Shown: positions 1 to 7,987 of the stretch, piece by piece
Layout: the number at the start of each line of letters is the position of its first letter
Position numbering within the stretch: the stretch's first letter is position 1
Source of the DNA: Thiomicrorhabdus xiamenensis
GTDB lineage: Bacteria > Pseudomonadota > Gammaproteobacteria > Thiomicrospirales > Thiomicrospiraceae
Direction of reading: 5' to 3'
Length of the DNA stretch: 64,000 bases
Assembly (NCBI RefSeq): GCF_013282625.1
Contig: NZ_CP054020.1
Location: 496,001 to 560,000, forward strand
Notes under the pieces: generated by a model
Told to the model about the DNA's origin: nothing
What the model saw: only the letters and a program-made list of their open reading frames with translations
Database searches by the model: none
Translations under genes and position numbers: made by a program

Positions 1-2
1 TG

Positions 3-962
3 GTGACCCGGGATGAGGACTGGCTCAAATTACACTGGCCGCAGTTGCCGGCTGAACGTTTTGAATTGCCGCTGAGTCTGCGGGAGATTCAGAACCGGCC
101 TTGGGCGCAAAAGCTGCTGCAATATTGGCAGCCGGGAGAGGATGCCGCGTGGCAGCAGCTGCAGCGTTTTATTACGCAAAACCTGAGCGATTACGATCAT
201 GACCGAGATTTTCCGCTATTGGATGCAACCAGCCGACTCTCTGCTTACCTGCATTTCGGGGAAATCTCCGCCCAAGCGATCTATTTCGAATTAATAGCCT
301 ATGCTGAAGAAAACCCGCAACTGAATGCGCAGCCGTGGCTTAGACAACTCCTGTGGCGGGAGTTCGCCCGTCTGATGTTATGGTTTTTCCCGAATACGGA
401 AACCGAGCCTTTTCAGCAGAAGTTTGCAGATATGCGCTGGCAGGATAATGCCGAGTCGCTCTCCGCCTGGCAAAGCGGGCAGACCGGAATTCCGATTATT
501 GATGCCGGTATGCGCGAGCTCTGGGAAACGGGCTATATGCATAACCGTGTGCGGATGTTGGTTGCTTCGTTGCTGACAAAAGATCTTAATGTGAATTGGC
601 GTCACGGACAGGCCTGGTTTGCGAACACACTGCTGGACGCCGACCCGGCGAATAATGCCATGGGCTGGCAGTGGGTTGCGGGATGCGGTGTTGATGCAGC
701 GCCTTACTACCGTCTTTTTAATCCCTTGCGCCAAAGCGAGAAGTTTGATGCCCAGGGCGATTACATCCGCAAATGGGTGCCTGAGTTGCGAACGCTTTCA
801 AGCAAAGCGATTCACGCGCCCTGGCTCTATCCTCAGGAGTGTGTACTCAAGGGGATTAATCTGGGGAAACATTATCCGTATCCGGTTGTCGATTTAAAGC
901 GCAGCAGGGCTCAGCACCTGCTTCGGGTCGACAAACTCAAACGGGGCGGGAAGCGTGCCTAA
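3..962 (+). CDS. phr: Deoxyribodipyrimidine photolyase, C-terminal part (5' truncated by window)
   Basis: Light-driven repair of cyclobutane pyrimidine dimers in DNA. The visible 319 residues cover the helical FAD/DNA-binding half of the cryptochrome/photolyase family: LDATSRLSAYLHFGEIS near residues 72-90, WREFARLMLWFFP near 116-128, the GIPIIDAGMRELWETGYMHNRVR stretch near 161-183, and the NNAMGWQWVAGCGVDAAPYYR flavin-pocket region near 217-237. The N-terminal antenna-chromophore domain must lie upstream, because the frame is open at the window start and the GTG at position 3 is not a real start. It is followed 66 bp later by a LitR-like MerR gene on the same strand, which suggests light-dependent control. 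Identity as a photolyase rather than a non-repair cryptochrome is likely but not proved. Confidence 0.93.
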   Translation: MTRDEDWLKLHWPQLPAERFELPLSLREIQNRPWAQKLLQYWQPGEDAAWQQLQRFITQNLSDYDHDRDFPLLDATSRLSAYLHFGEISAQAIYFELIAYAEENPQLNAQPWLRQLLWREFARLMLWFFPNTETEPFQQKFADMRWQDNAESLSAWQSGQTGIPIIDAGMRELWETGYMHNRVRMLVASLLTKDLNVNWRHGQAWFANTLLDADPANNAMGWQWVAGCGVDAAPYYRLFNPLRQSEKFDAQGDYIRKWVPELRTLSSKAIHAPWLYPQECVLKGINLGKHYPYPVVDLKRSRAQHLLRVDKLKRGGKRA

Positions 963-1028
963 TTGCGCCTTAGAGCGTTCTTGTCTAAGATAGGCGGATT
1001 TGAATTTAATTGACTGTGATCGAGTGCC

Positions 1029-1874
1029 ATGGACCAACCTCTTTATCCAATTCGTGAGGTCTCGCGACTGACCGGCGTAAATGCAATTACCTTGCGCGCC
1101 TGGGAGCGTCGTTATGGCTTGGTGGAACCGGTACGAACCGAAAGCGGGCATCGACTCTATACCGATGAGCATATTGAGGTGCTCAAGCGTGCGGTGGATC
1201 TGACCCGGCAAGGGGTTGCGATCAGTCAGGTCAAAGCGATCTTGCAGGAAAGTCCGCAGGCTTGCGAGGCGCCGAATGAATTACGCTCTATCGCCAATAC
1301 GCTTGCAGCCAGCGCACAAAATAGTGATTACCCAGCTTTACAGACGGCGATCGATTCGCTGTTTGTCGAATTTGACGAGCTGTCCGCTCTGCAGACGTTA
1401 TGCGAGTTGGATGCGGATCTGCATGACGCGTCTGCCAGAACATGCTGGGAGAGTGCACTCTTACCCCGTTTGTATTCTCGCCTGTATTTTGCGCAACAGC
1501 GGCTGAAGAATCTTAAAGGCCATCGGCATTGTCAAAACGTTTATGTTGCTTCCAGTCCGAAAGTGGACTCCCAGTTGGCGCAGGTTCTGTGCGGACTCTG
1601 GTTAAGTCATCAGGGAATTGTTCCGTTTTTGGGTGGGGTCAAACCTTTGCCGTCTACACAGGCGTTAAAGCAATTACAATGCTGCGGCCTTGTTATGCTG
1701 GCGGAAAGGAGCCTGGCAGAATTTGCCGAAGAAATCCATTACCCGGGATTGACGAGTGTTTTCATGACCCTTGAAGAGGCTCGGATGGACAAGGTGTCAG
1801 CGGTACAGATGGAGCTGAAATCCTACCGCGAGCTGTTTGCAGATCTTCCGCAGATTCAGGCGACTGTTTTCTAA
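1029..1874 (+). CDS. MerR-family regulator, class II LitR-like
   Basis: Predicted DNA-binding transcriptional regulator of 281 residues. Residues about 5-75 form the MerR winged helix (YPIREVSRLTGV, TLRAWERRYGL, GHRLYTDEHIEVL). The remainder resembles the helical bundle plus Rossmann-like half seen in LitR/CarH light regulators. The B12-ligand signature (ExxH-x-x-G/H type) is not visible where it should fall (VDSQLAQVLCGLWLSHQG, near residue 180), so cobalamin binding looks lost. Class II LitR proteins, known from Pseudomonas putida, lack the B12 site and work with short LOV proteins. Here a LOV gene lies convergently 23 bp downstream and a photolyase lies upstream, which fits that class. The target is inferred to include phr and the LOV gene. 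Confidence 0.85.
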   Translation: MDQPLYPIREVSRLTGVNAITLRAWERRYGLVEPVRTESGHRLYTDEHIEVLKRAVDLTRQGVAISQVKAILQESPQACEAPNELRSIANTLAASAQNSDYPALQTAIDSLFVEFDELSALQTLCELDADLHDASARTCWESALLPRLYSRLYFAQQRLKNLKGHRHCQNVYVASSPKVDSQLAQVLCGLWLSHQGIVPFLGGVKPLPSTQALKQLQCCGLVMLAERSLAEFAEEIHYPGLTSVFMTLEEARMDKVSAVQMELKSYRELFADLPQIQATVF

Positions 1875-1894
1875 GCCAGCAACGCTGGCGGGCG
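1875..1894. terminator. Short hairpin between convergent genes
   Basis: A perfect 6-bp stem, GCCAGC-AAC-GCTGGC (1875-1889), is followed by GGGCGGTTTT. It sits in the 23-bp gap between the convergent MerR and LOV genes. The T-run is short, so termination strength is uncertain. Confidence 0.45.
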
Positions 1895-1897
1895 GTT

Positions 1898-2365
1898 TTA
1901 ATTGGCGCCTGAATTTTCTGCTTTCAGCCTAGCTTCGAGTTCGGTAATCTTCTTTTCGGCCGCTTCCAGTGCCATTTGCAGCTCGACCTGTTCAGTCACA
2001 TCTTTTTGAATGCCGATATAGTAAGTCAGTCGATCGTGTTCATCATAGAAGGGGGTGACGCTGAGTTCATTCCAGAAATGTGAACCGTCTTTGCGGTAGT
2101 TTTTGAGGATGGTGCGCACCGGTTGGCTGCTATCAATTGCTTCACGGATTTTATGTACCGACTCCTGACGGGTATCTTCCCCCTGAAGAAAGCGACAGTC
2201 CTGATAAAGGATTTCATCGGCGCTGTAGCCGGTCAGCTTTTCAAAGGCGGGATTGACATAGATCAGAATCGTATCTTCGCCTTCTTTCTCCGCTACGACA
2301 ATGCCGTCCTGAGCCTGCTCGACGAGTTGCAGGAGAAGTGCGTTGCGCAATTTAGGGTCTTTCAT
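1898..2365 (-). CDS. Short LOV-domain photoreceptor
   Basis: A small blue-light sensor consisting of one LOV (PAS-type) domain with short helical caps and no output domain. Residues about 16-130 of the 155-residue form hold the LOV core. The FMN-adduct cysteine is in YQDCRFLQG (Cys57 in this numbering), the flavin-contacting Asn/Gln lie in NYRKDGSHFWNELSVTP and YIGIQKDV, and a charged C-terminal coil ends in ITELEARLKAE. From memory the core is very close to the P. putida short LOV proteins, including DGIVVAEKEG and YQDCRFLQG. The ATG at 2365 was chosen because it has a GGTGG upstream and gives the usual length. In-frame starts at 2395 (ATG) and 2404 (TTG) would add a hydrophobic stretch that such proteins lack. 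It faces the LitR-like gene. Confidence 0.9.
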   Translation of the reverse strand: MKDPKLRNALLLQLVEQAQDGIVVAEKEGEDTILIYVNPAFEKLTGYSADEILYQDCRFLQGEDTRQESVHKIREAIDSSQPVRTILKNYRKDGSHFWNELSVTPFYDEHDRLTYYIGIQKDVTEQVELQMALEAAEKKITELEARLKAENSGAN

Positions 2366-2563
2366 TAAGGCCACCGCTAGTAGAATTGCCACCATTGTAT
2401 CCAAGGCCTATATGGGCGGCAACTATTTCCCAAAACGCTTTTTTGCATCGAAGTGCCGGAGGATACAAGGCACCTGAAGACACCGTTTAAGTGTGCTTCT
2501 GAGTTCCCAAAATGACTGGACATCCGCTTTTTAGAAGTTCTTTCGGGAATGGCTTATGAGTTC

Positions 2564-2594
2564 TTGGCAACTTCCCTTTAATTGATGTTATGAT
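2564..2594 (+). promoter_or_regulatory. Candidate gcvH promoter
   Basis: TTGGCA at 2564-2569 and an extended -10 (TGTTATGAT, hexamer TATGAT at 2589-2594) with a long 19-bp spacer. Transcription would start near 2601, about 20 nt before the gcvH ATG. Confidence 0.4.
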
Positions 2595-2622
2595 TTGCCA
2601 AAACGTATCAAAGGAATTTGTG

Positions 2623-3012
2623 ATGAGTGTCTTACCGAATCATTTAAAATATGCCGATAGTCACGAGTGGGTCTATATTGATGAAGACGGCTTGGCGGTT
2701 GTTGGAATTACCGATTTTGCTCAGGAGGCTCTAGGCGAGTTGATGAGCGTAACTTTTCCCGAATTGGGGTCGGATGTGGCCCAGGGAGAAGAAGTGATGT
2801 CTTTGGAATCGGTTAAATCGGCATCGGATATTTTTGCACCGCTGAGCGGAGAGATCGTCGCTTATAACGAAGCGCTGGAAGACGAGCCGGAGTTGATTAA
2901 CGACGAGCCGTACGATGGCGGATGGCTGTTCAAGATTCAGCCGCATGACGAGTCCGAACTGGACAACCTTCTGAGCGATGAAGATTATCAGGCGCAAATC
3001 GACGCCGAATAA
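2623..3012 (+). CDS. gcvH: Glycine cleavage system H protein
   Basis: Lipoyl carrier protein of the glycine cleavage complex. It shuttles the aminomethyl group between the P and T proteins. The 129 residues match the family's usual length. The lipoyl-lysine lies in SLESVKSASDI (near residue 65), inside the conserved GELMSVTFPELG...GEEVMSLESVK fold, and GGWLFKI follows near residue 105. The ATG at 2623 is preceded by AAGGA at 2611-2615. The upstream in-frame ATG at 2590 overlaps a putative -10 element and is rejected. No gcvT or gcvP is in this window, so the gene stands alone, and a role in lipoate relay is possible. It ends in its own terminator. Confidence 0.96.
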   Translation: MSVLPNHLKYADSHEWVYIDEDGLAVVGITDFAQEALGELMSVTFPELGSDVAQGEEVMSLESVKSASDIFAPLSGEIVAYNEALEDEPELINDEPYDGGWLFKIQPHDESELDNLLSDEDYQAQIDAE

Positions 3013-3038
3013 TCCTTCAGTACGCATTCTAATTTTGC

Positions 3039-3079
3039 AAAAGAAGAGAACCGTTCCCGAGAACGCTCTCTTCTTTTTG
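3039..3079 (+). terminator. Rho-independent terminator after gcvH
   Basis: An 11-bp perfect stem (AAAAGAAGAGA at 3039-3049 pairing with 3067-3077) holds an inner GTTC/GAAC stem and is followed by T residues. Confidence 0.85.
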
Positions 3080-3125
3080 TTTTCAATGCCCGAAAAAAAT
3101 CGGGTCTGCAGCGAGAATAAAATCA

Positions 3126-4316
3126 ATGTTAGCCAGTTTACGCTTAAAAAAGAATGAAGAGCGCCGTATCAAGCAGGGGCATTTATGGGTTTTCAGCAAT
3201 GAGGTCGACACCAAAGAGACCCCTTTGAAAGAGTTCGCTCCTGGCCAGCAGGTCATTATCGAAGCCAGCAACGGTAAACCGCTGGGGATGGGCTATGTCA
3301 ATCCGAATACTTTGATCTGCGCACGTATTTTAAGCCGCAGCGCCAAGCTTGAACTGAATATGAAATTCCTTAAAAAGCGTATTCAGGCAGCTCAGGCGCT
3401 ACGCGAACTGAGTTTCGACAAGCCGTATTATCGTCTGGTATTTGCCGAAGCCGACGGCTTGCCGGGACTGGTGATCGACCGTTTTGGCGATGTCTTCTCG
3501 GTACAGATTTCCACCGCCGGTATGGAAGCGGTAAAAGCCGACATTCTGCAGGTGCTGGAAAACCTTTACCATCCGCAGGCGATCGTTTTGAAAAACAACA
3601 TCGGTTCACGCGAGCTGGAAGGGCTTTCTCTGGACGAAGAGGTGATCGGTGATTTACCGCAAGAGCTGGTGATCGAAGAGAATAATACCAAGTTTGCGGT
3701 TCCGGTTCAGGAAGGGCAAAAAACCGGCTGGTTCTACGATCACCGCCAGTCTCGCGCACGTTTGCAGCAACTGGTGCAGGGCAAACGCGTTCTGGATGTT
3801 TTCAGCTACCTTGGCGGTTGGGGGGTGGCTGCGGCCAATGCCGGTGCCGAGGAAGTGACTTGTGTCGATGCGTCGGAATTAGCGTTGGATGGCGTAGATG
3901 CCAATGCGGCCTTGAACGGCGTGGCGGATAAGCTGATCACGATTCAGGGCAATGCGTTTGATGTATTGAATGCTCTGAAAGCGGAAGCGCACAAATACGA
4001 TGTTGTCATTGTCGATCCTCCGGCTTTTATCAAGCGCAAGAAAGATTTTAAACAGGGCTTTGAGGCCTATAAGCGCATCAACGAACTGGCCATGCGCGTC
4101 CTGGAAAAAGACGGCATTCTGGTGTCTGCTTCCTGCTCTCACCATCTGACCCGCGATCAGCTTCTACAGGCGGTACAGATGGCCGGTCGTCATATCGACC
4201 GCCAGGTACAGCTGTTTGATCAGGGGCATCAGGGGCCGGATCACCCGGTGCATCCGGCAATCGGTGAAACCGAGTATATCAAGACTCTGTTCTTCAAGGT
4301 CGGCGCCAGCTGGTAA
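3126..4316 (+). CDS. rlmI: 23S rRNA (cytosine-1962 C5)-methyltransferase, RlmI family
   Basis: SAM-dependent RNA cytosine methyltransferase of 396 residues, the usual size. The N-terminal PUA domain (about 1-75) starts LRLKKNEERRIKQGHLWVFSNEV. A central EEHEE-type linker follows, then a Rossmann methyltransferase domain: RVLDVFSYLGGWGVAAANAGA near 220-240 for SAM, DVVIVDPPAF near 290, and the catalytic SASCSHH near 338. E. coli RlmI methylates C1962 of 23S rRNA. The substrate here is inferred from domain order and motifs. It lies 18 bp upstream of an unknown gene and may be co-transcribed with it. Confidence 0.92.
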   Translation: MLASLRLKKNEERRIKQGHLWVFSNEVDTKETPLKEFAPGQQVIIEASNGKPLGMGYVNPNTLICARILSRSAKLELNMKFLKKRIQAAQALRELSFDKPYYRLVFAEADGLPGLVIDRFGDVFSVQISTAGMEAVKADILQVLENLYHPQAIVLKNNIGSRELEGLSLDEEVIGDLPQELVIEENNTKFAVPVQEGQKTGWFYDHRQSRARLQQLVQGKRVLDVFSYLGGWGVAAANAGAEEVTCVDASELALDGVDANAALNGVADKLITIQGNAFDVLNALKAEAHKYDVVIVDPPAFIKRKKDFKQGFEAYKRINELAMRVLEKDGILVSASCSHHLTRDQLLQAVQMAGRHIDRQVQLFDQGHQGPDHPVHPAIGETEYIKTLFFKVGASW

Positions 4317-4333
4317 ATGACGGGTATGATGCG

Positions 4334-5566
4334 ATGAAATCCGGCCTGCAATTCCGATCCGCTCTCTCCGGTTCCGCTCATAGACCGCTGGTGCAGTTTG
4401 CGCAAAGCTCGTCTTTGGATCTGCGCCAGAAGCATCTGAGCAAGTTCTGTTACTGGGAAGAGTTCGATCAGGTGCTTTGGGTCGATGCGCGTAAACTTTT
4501 TCCCGAAGTGGGTGTTTTGTCTCTGCCGAGCTGGGACAAAATGATGCTTGATGGCGAGCCGATTCCCGAGTATCCGGTTTTTATCAAACCCTTTGAATGG
4601 CCGAAAAACCGCGAGACGGATCCATGGTTGAAGCAGATTCCCAAATGGGTACAGGATTCGTGCCGTCTTTTCCCCTCCCATCAGCTGATGTTGTTGCATT
4701 ATGCCGCCAAATACCCGCAGCTTTTCGAACTGCTGGATCAATCCCCGATGTTGGCGTGGCGCCTGGTGACCAGCGGTCTGTCCGAGCCGGATGTCGTGGC
4801 TCTGATGACCGGTAACCGGCAGCAAATGGTGCAGCAACTTGGCTGGCCCGGTAAGGCGGAGACAGTCAAACTGTTACGCAATTTGCGCCTGCGCTTTGTC
4901 AATCAACAGATTGCCGAACAGATTGAAGCCTGCATTATCGATCCCAAGCGTCTGCATGGTTTGCAGGCGCTGCCGCGGATCAATTCGATGGCGTTGTCTC
5001 TGGCGGCCGGTTTTCCGCAACTGATCGGCAGTCGATTGCATAAATCGCTGGCGCAATTGCCTTGTCGTCCACTGCAGTGTCAGGCAATGGTCGCTTTGCT
5101 TGAAGATGCTTTATTGTTATTGGCGTTGCTCGGTGCAGAAGATAACGTTGCGCAATTGGCCGAATGCCGTTTTCTGACCGACGTTGAACGTCTTTATAAG
5201 CAGTGGCTTGCAGAGGCTCTGCCGGAAAGCGTGCAGACTGTTGACAGCGGGTTTATCGGTGAGCAGCCGAAAGTCATCGAGCGTGAAGAGGAGTTGGTTT
5301 TTATCAGTCGTGTGCTGCAACATCCTTGGTGGCTGCTTGCCAGGGATATGCCGCAACAGCATTCGATTGTGGTTTGGCGCGAGAAGACTGACGATGGAGA
5401 TGAGCGTCTGTGGGCGGCTGAAATCAAGTGGCCGGATGTTTCGCAATCCGAATCACAGGTTCAGGTTCTGAAAATCCGCGGAGAGGATAATTCTCTGGCG
5501 CAGGCCAAGCAACTCAGCGATCTGCATCTCTGGCTGTTGCAGCAATTGCCTAGAAATGCGGATTGA
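4334..5566 (+). CDS. Conserved-looking protein of unknown function (410 aa)
   Basis: I do not recognise a family. The product is a soluble protein with no signal peptide or membrane segment. It is rich in Leu, Gln and aromatic residues, with many helix-forming stretches (for example AETVKLLRNLRLRFVNQQIA near 180 and a Leu-rich run near 255-268). A C-terminal part (about 310-395) looks like a mixed alpha/beta domain, with HPWWLLARDMP and IVVWREKTDDGDERLWAAEI. It starts 18 bp after rlmI on the same strand and ends at a strong bidirectional terminator, so it is probably the second gene of an rlmI transcript. The ATG at 4334 has only a weak ribosome-binding site. Confidence 0.7.
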   Translation: MKSGLQFRSALSGSAHRPLVQFAQSSSLDLRQKHLSKFCYWEEFDQVLWVDARKLFPEVGVLSLPSWDKMMLDGEPIPEYPVFIKPFEWPKNRETDPWLKQIPKWVQDSCRLFPSHQLMLLHYAAKYPQLFELLDQSPMLAWRLVTSGLSEPDVVALMTGNRQQMVQQLGWPGKAETVKLLRNLRLRFVNQQIAEQIEACIIDPKRLHGLQALPRINSMALSLAAGFPQLIGSRLHKSLAQLPCRPLQCQAMVALLEDALLLLALLGAEDNVAQLAECRFLTDVERLYKQWLAEALPESVQTVDSGFIGEQPKVIEREEELVFISRVLQHPWWLLARDMPQQHSIVVWREKTDDGDERLWAAEIKWPDVSQSESQVQVLKIRGEDNSLAQAKQLSDLHLWLLQQLPRNAD

Positions 5567-5605
5567 GCGGATATTTACATAAGCAAGCGAAGAATGAATG
5601 TCATA

Positions 5606-5644
5606 AAAAAGCCCGCCGGATAATGCGTATCCGGCGGGCTTTTT
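5606..5644. terminator. Bidirectional terminator
   Basis: A near-perfect inverted repeat, AAAAAGCCCGCCGGATA / TATCCGGCGGGCTTTTT with loop ATGCG, lies between the convergent 4334 gene and lysA. It has an A-run on one side and a T-run on the other. Confidence 0.93.
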
Positions 5645-5666
5645 CTTTTTACAGAACGAGGCGGGT

Positions 5667-6917
5667 TTATTCCTCGATCAGTGTTTCCAGGCCGATCAGG
5701 TCATCGTAAGTTTCGCGGCGGCGGATCAGATGTGTCTGCTCGCCGTCAACCATGATCTCCGCAGCGCGCGGACGGGTGTTGTAGTTGGAAGCCATGGTGA
5801 AGCCGTAAGCGCCGGCGGATTTAACCGCCAGCAAGTCGCCTGCCTGCAGGTTAAGCGAGCGGTCTTTACCAAGGAAGTCGCCGGTTTCGCAGACCGGTCC
5901 GACCAGATCCCATTGCGCTTGCAGTCCGTCTTCACGCGGTGTAACGGCGACGATGTCCTGATAGGACTGGTACAGAGCCGGGCGAATCAAATCGTTCATG
6001 GCGGCGTCGATAATGGCAAAATTTTTATGTTCGGTCGGTTTAAGGAACTCGACCTGCGTCAACAGAACGCCGGCGTTTCCGGCAATCGCTCGGCCTGGTT
6101 CAATAATAACTTCCATATCCGGATCGTTGAGTTTGTCCAGAAGCGCGCCGATATAGTCGCTGATGGCCGGAGGGGTTTCATCGGTATAGGTGATGCCCAG
6201 ACCGCCGCCGAGATCCAGGTGGTGGATCTCGATTCCCTGTTCTTGCAAGGTGTTTTTCAGCGCCAAAACACGTTCCAAAGCATCGACGAAAGGCGTGATC
6301 TCGGTCAGCTGAGAACCGATGTGGCAGTCGATTCCGACCGGATTGACATGGCTGCAGTTCGCGGCCTGCTGATAGAGTTCCGGGGCGGTGTTGATATCAA
6401 CGCCGAATTTGTTGTCTTTCAAACCGGTGGAAATATAAGGGTGTGTTTTGGCATCTACATCCGGGTTGACGCGAATCGACACGGCTGCGACCTGATCCAT
6501 CTCTTCGGCGACCTGCTGAATACGATCCAGTTCGGCATGGGATTCGATATTGAAGCAGCGGATGCCCACTTCCAGCGCACGGCGAATTTCTGCAGGCTGC
6601 TTGGCAACCCCGGAAAAGACCACTTTTTTCGGATCGCCGCCGGCACGCAGCACTCTTTCCAGTTCGCCCTGCGAAACGATATCGAAACCGGCACCGAGTT
6701 TGGCCAGAACATTCAGAACAGCAATATTGGAATTGGTTTTGACCGCATAACAGACAAGGTGAGGCTGTTTGCCGAAGGCCTGATCGAAAGCTTTCCAGCG
6801 GTTTTCCAGTTCGCTACGGGAATAAACATACAACGGTGTTCCGTAGTTTTCGGCCAGTTGCGCCAGGGATACGTTCTCGGCAAACAGGGTGCCGTTTTGA
6901 TAGGTGAATGGAGTCAT
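5667..6917 (-). CDS. lysA: Diaminopimelate decarboxylase
   Basis: PLP enzyme making L-lysine from meso-diaminopimelate, the last step of the DAP pathway. It has 416 residues with a fold-type III TIM barrel plus C-terminal beta domain. The PLP lysine is in CYAVKTNSN (near residue 60), HIGSQLTE is near 195, the phosphate-binding LGGGLGITY is near 238, EPGRAI is near 282, and the active-site cysteine is in GPVCETGDFLG near 345. The ATG at 6917 gives the family N-terminus (FTYQNGTLFAENVSLAQLA). A longer in-frame reading to 7151 runs back through lptM in another frame and is rejected. It lies 119 bp downstream of lptM, the usual arrangement in gammaproteobacteria. Confidence 0.96.
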   Translation of the reverse strand: MTPFTYQNGTLFAENVSLAQLAENYGTPLYVYSRSELENRWKAFDQAFGKQPHLVCYAVKTNSNIAVLNVLAKLGAGFDIVSQGELERVLRAGGDPKKVVFSGVAKQPAEIRRALEVGIRCFNIESHAELDRIQQVAEEMDQVAAVSIRVNPDVDAKTHPYISTGLKDNKFGVDINTAPELYQQAANCSHVNPVGIDCHIGSQLTEITPFVDALERVLALKNTLQEQGIEIHHLDLGGGLGITYTDETPPAISDYIGALLDKLNDPDMEVIIEPGRAIAGNAGVLLTQVEFLKPTEHKNFAIIDAAMNDLIRPALYQSYQDIVAVTPREDGLQAQWDLVGPVCETGDFLGKDRSLNLQAGDLLAVKSAGAYGFTMASNYNTRPRAAEIMVDGEQTHLIRRRETYDDLIGLETLIEE

Positions 6918-7036
6918 AATGTTAAGTCCTGAAAATCTGAATTCGGCGATAAAATCCGCTCGGCTTTCCCGTTTGCTCAAAGGCTGCGTTTTCGACGGCA
7001 ACCCGTACGGGGTCTTTAAGCGGATTAAGGAAGTTT

Positions 7037-7165
7037 TTAAGGGCGCTGATTGTCGCTCAATCCCGACAGGCTTTTTTGCGGTTCGTCGGGCAAGGTCAAG
7101 TCGCTTTTTTTGCCGCAGCCGCCCAGAGCGATCAGCACGCATACTACACACAGAAGGGTTTTCAT
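7037..7165 (-). CDS. lptM: Small lipoprotein LptM (YifL-like), upstream of lysA
   Basis: A 42-residue lipoprotein. The signal peptide MKTLLCVVCVLIALGGC ends at a lipobox LGGC (Cys17), followed by GKKSDLTLPDE. This is the hallmark of the YifL/LptM family (LGxCGxKGPLxLP), always found just before lysA. In E. coli LptM assists LptDE assembly at the outer membrane. The ribosome-binding site reads AGGGAAAGG, about 6 nt before the ATG. It is short enough to be missed by standard gene finders. Confidence 0.85.
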   Translation of the reverse strand: MKTLLCVVCVLIALGGCGKKSDLTLPDEPQKSLSGLSDNQRP

Positions 7166-7322
7166 AAAGCCTTTCCCTGAGGTTAACTTCCGATAGTTCG
7201 TTGAATGGCGGCTATTTTACCAGAGACCGGCGCTTTTGGCCGATTTACAATTGTATTCTTGTTACGGCTTGGTAAAGTGGTGCTAAATCTCAAAAATACA
7301 GCAGGAAATTAAGGAATAACGC

Positions 7323-7985
7323 GTGTTTTCACAACTGAAACAGGAGCCGCCGGTTCTGATTGAACCGCAGGGTAAAGTACAAAAAACGGTTATTTGGTTG
7401 CATGGACTGGGTGCGGACGGTCATGATTTTGAACCCGTCGTTCCGCAACTCGGTCTGCCCGAAGACCATGGCATTCGCTTTATTTTTCCGCATGCGCCGA
7501 TTAACCCGGTTACCATTAATGGAGGCATGCAAATGCATTCCTGGTATGACATCCGCAGTGAAGATCTGATGAACGATGTCGATGCCGCCGGTATTCGTGT
7601 TGCCTGTTATCGGGTATTCGAGTTGATTGAAAATCAGCTTAAACAGGGAATGGCCGCTGAAGATATTATTCTTGCCGGTTTTTCACAGGGTGGGTTGATT
7701 GCGCTGCATGCCGCTTTGAGCGGTCAGTATGAACTTGGAGGGGTCATGGGTCTGTCAACCTATTGCCCGATGGCCGAGCAGTTTTACCTGCACCGCAAAA
7801 TGCCGATTCTAATGATGCATGGTCTGTACGATCCGGTTGTCCCTTTAGCCTCCGCAGAGGCGTCCCGCGCCGCGATTGAAAAAGGTGGTTATCAGGTTGA
7901 GTGGCATACCTATCCGATGGCGCATCAGGTTTGTGCTGAGCAGCTGCTTAAGATCGGAGAATGGCTGCAGCAAAGAGAGGCTTAA
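7323..7985 (+). CDS. Carboxylesterase / acyl-protein thioesterase family alpha/beta hydrolase
   Basis: Serine hydrolase of 220 residues, typical of the bacterial EstB/YpfH/APT family, cleaving short-chain esters or thioesters in the cytoplasm. The oxyanion-side motif VIWLHGLGADGHDF is near residue 23-36. The nucleophile Ser is in GFSQGG near 119, the catalytic Asp is in MHGLYDPVVP near 168, and the His is in YPMAHQVC near 200. It starts with GTG at 7323, preceded by AAGGA. Its stop is 2 bp before the next gene, so the two are co-transcribed. The natural substrate cannot be read from sequence. Confidence 0.9.
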   Translation: MFSQLKQEPPVLIEPQGKVQKTVIWLHGLGADGHDFEPVVPQLGLPEDHGIRFIFPHAPINPVTINGGMQMHSWYDIRSEDLMNDVDAAGIRVACYRVFELIENQLKQGMAAEDIILAGFSQGGLIALHAALSGQYELGGVMGLSTYCPMAEQFYLHRKMPILMMHGLYDPVVPLASAEASRAAIEKGGYQVEWHTYPMAHQVCAEQLLKIGEWLQQREA

Positions 7986-7987
7986 TC

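Noticed and set aside
2590-2622. Upstream in-frame ATG of gcvH
   Set aside because: Overlaps the predicted -10 element, and the downstream ATG has AAGGA and the family start.
5730-6932. 400-codon open frame on the plus strand across lysA
   Set aside because: It is a shadow frame of lysA with no family resemblance and no ribosome-binding site.
5667-7151. lysA reading that begins far upstream at 7151
   Set aside because: The extension overlaps lptM and gives a non-family basic tail. The ATG at 6917 gives the normal DapDC start.
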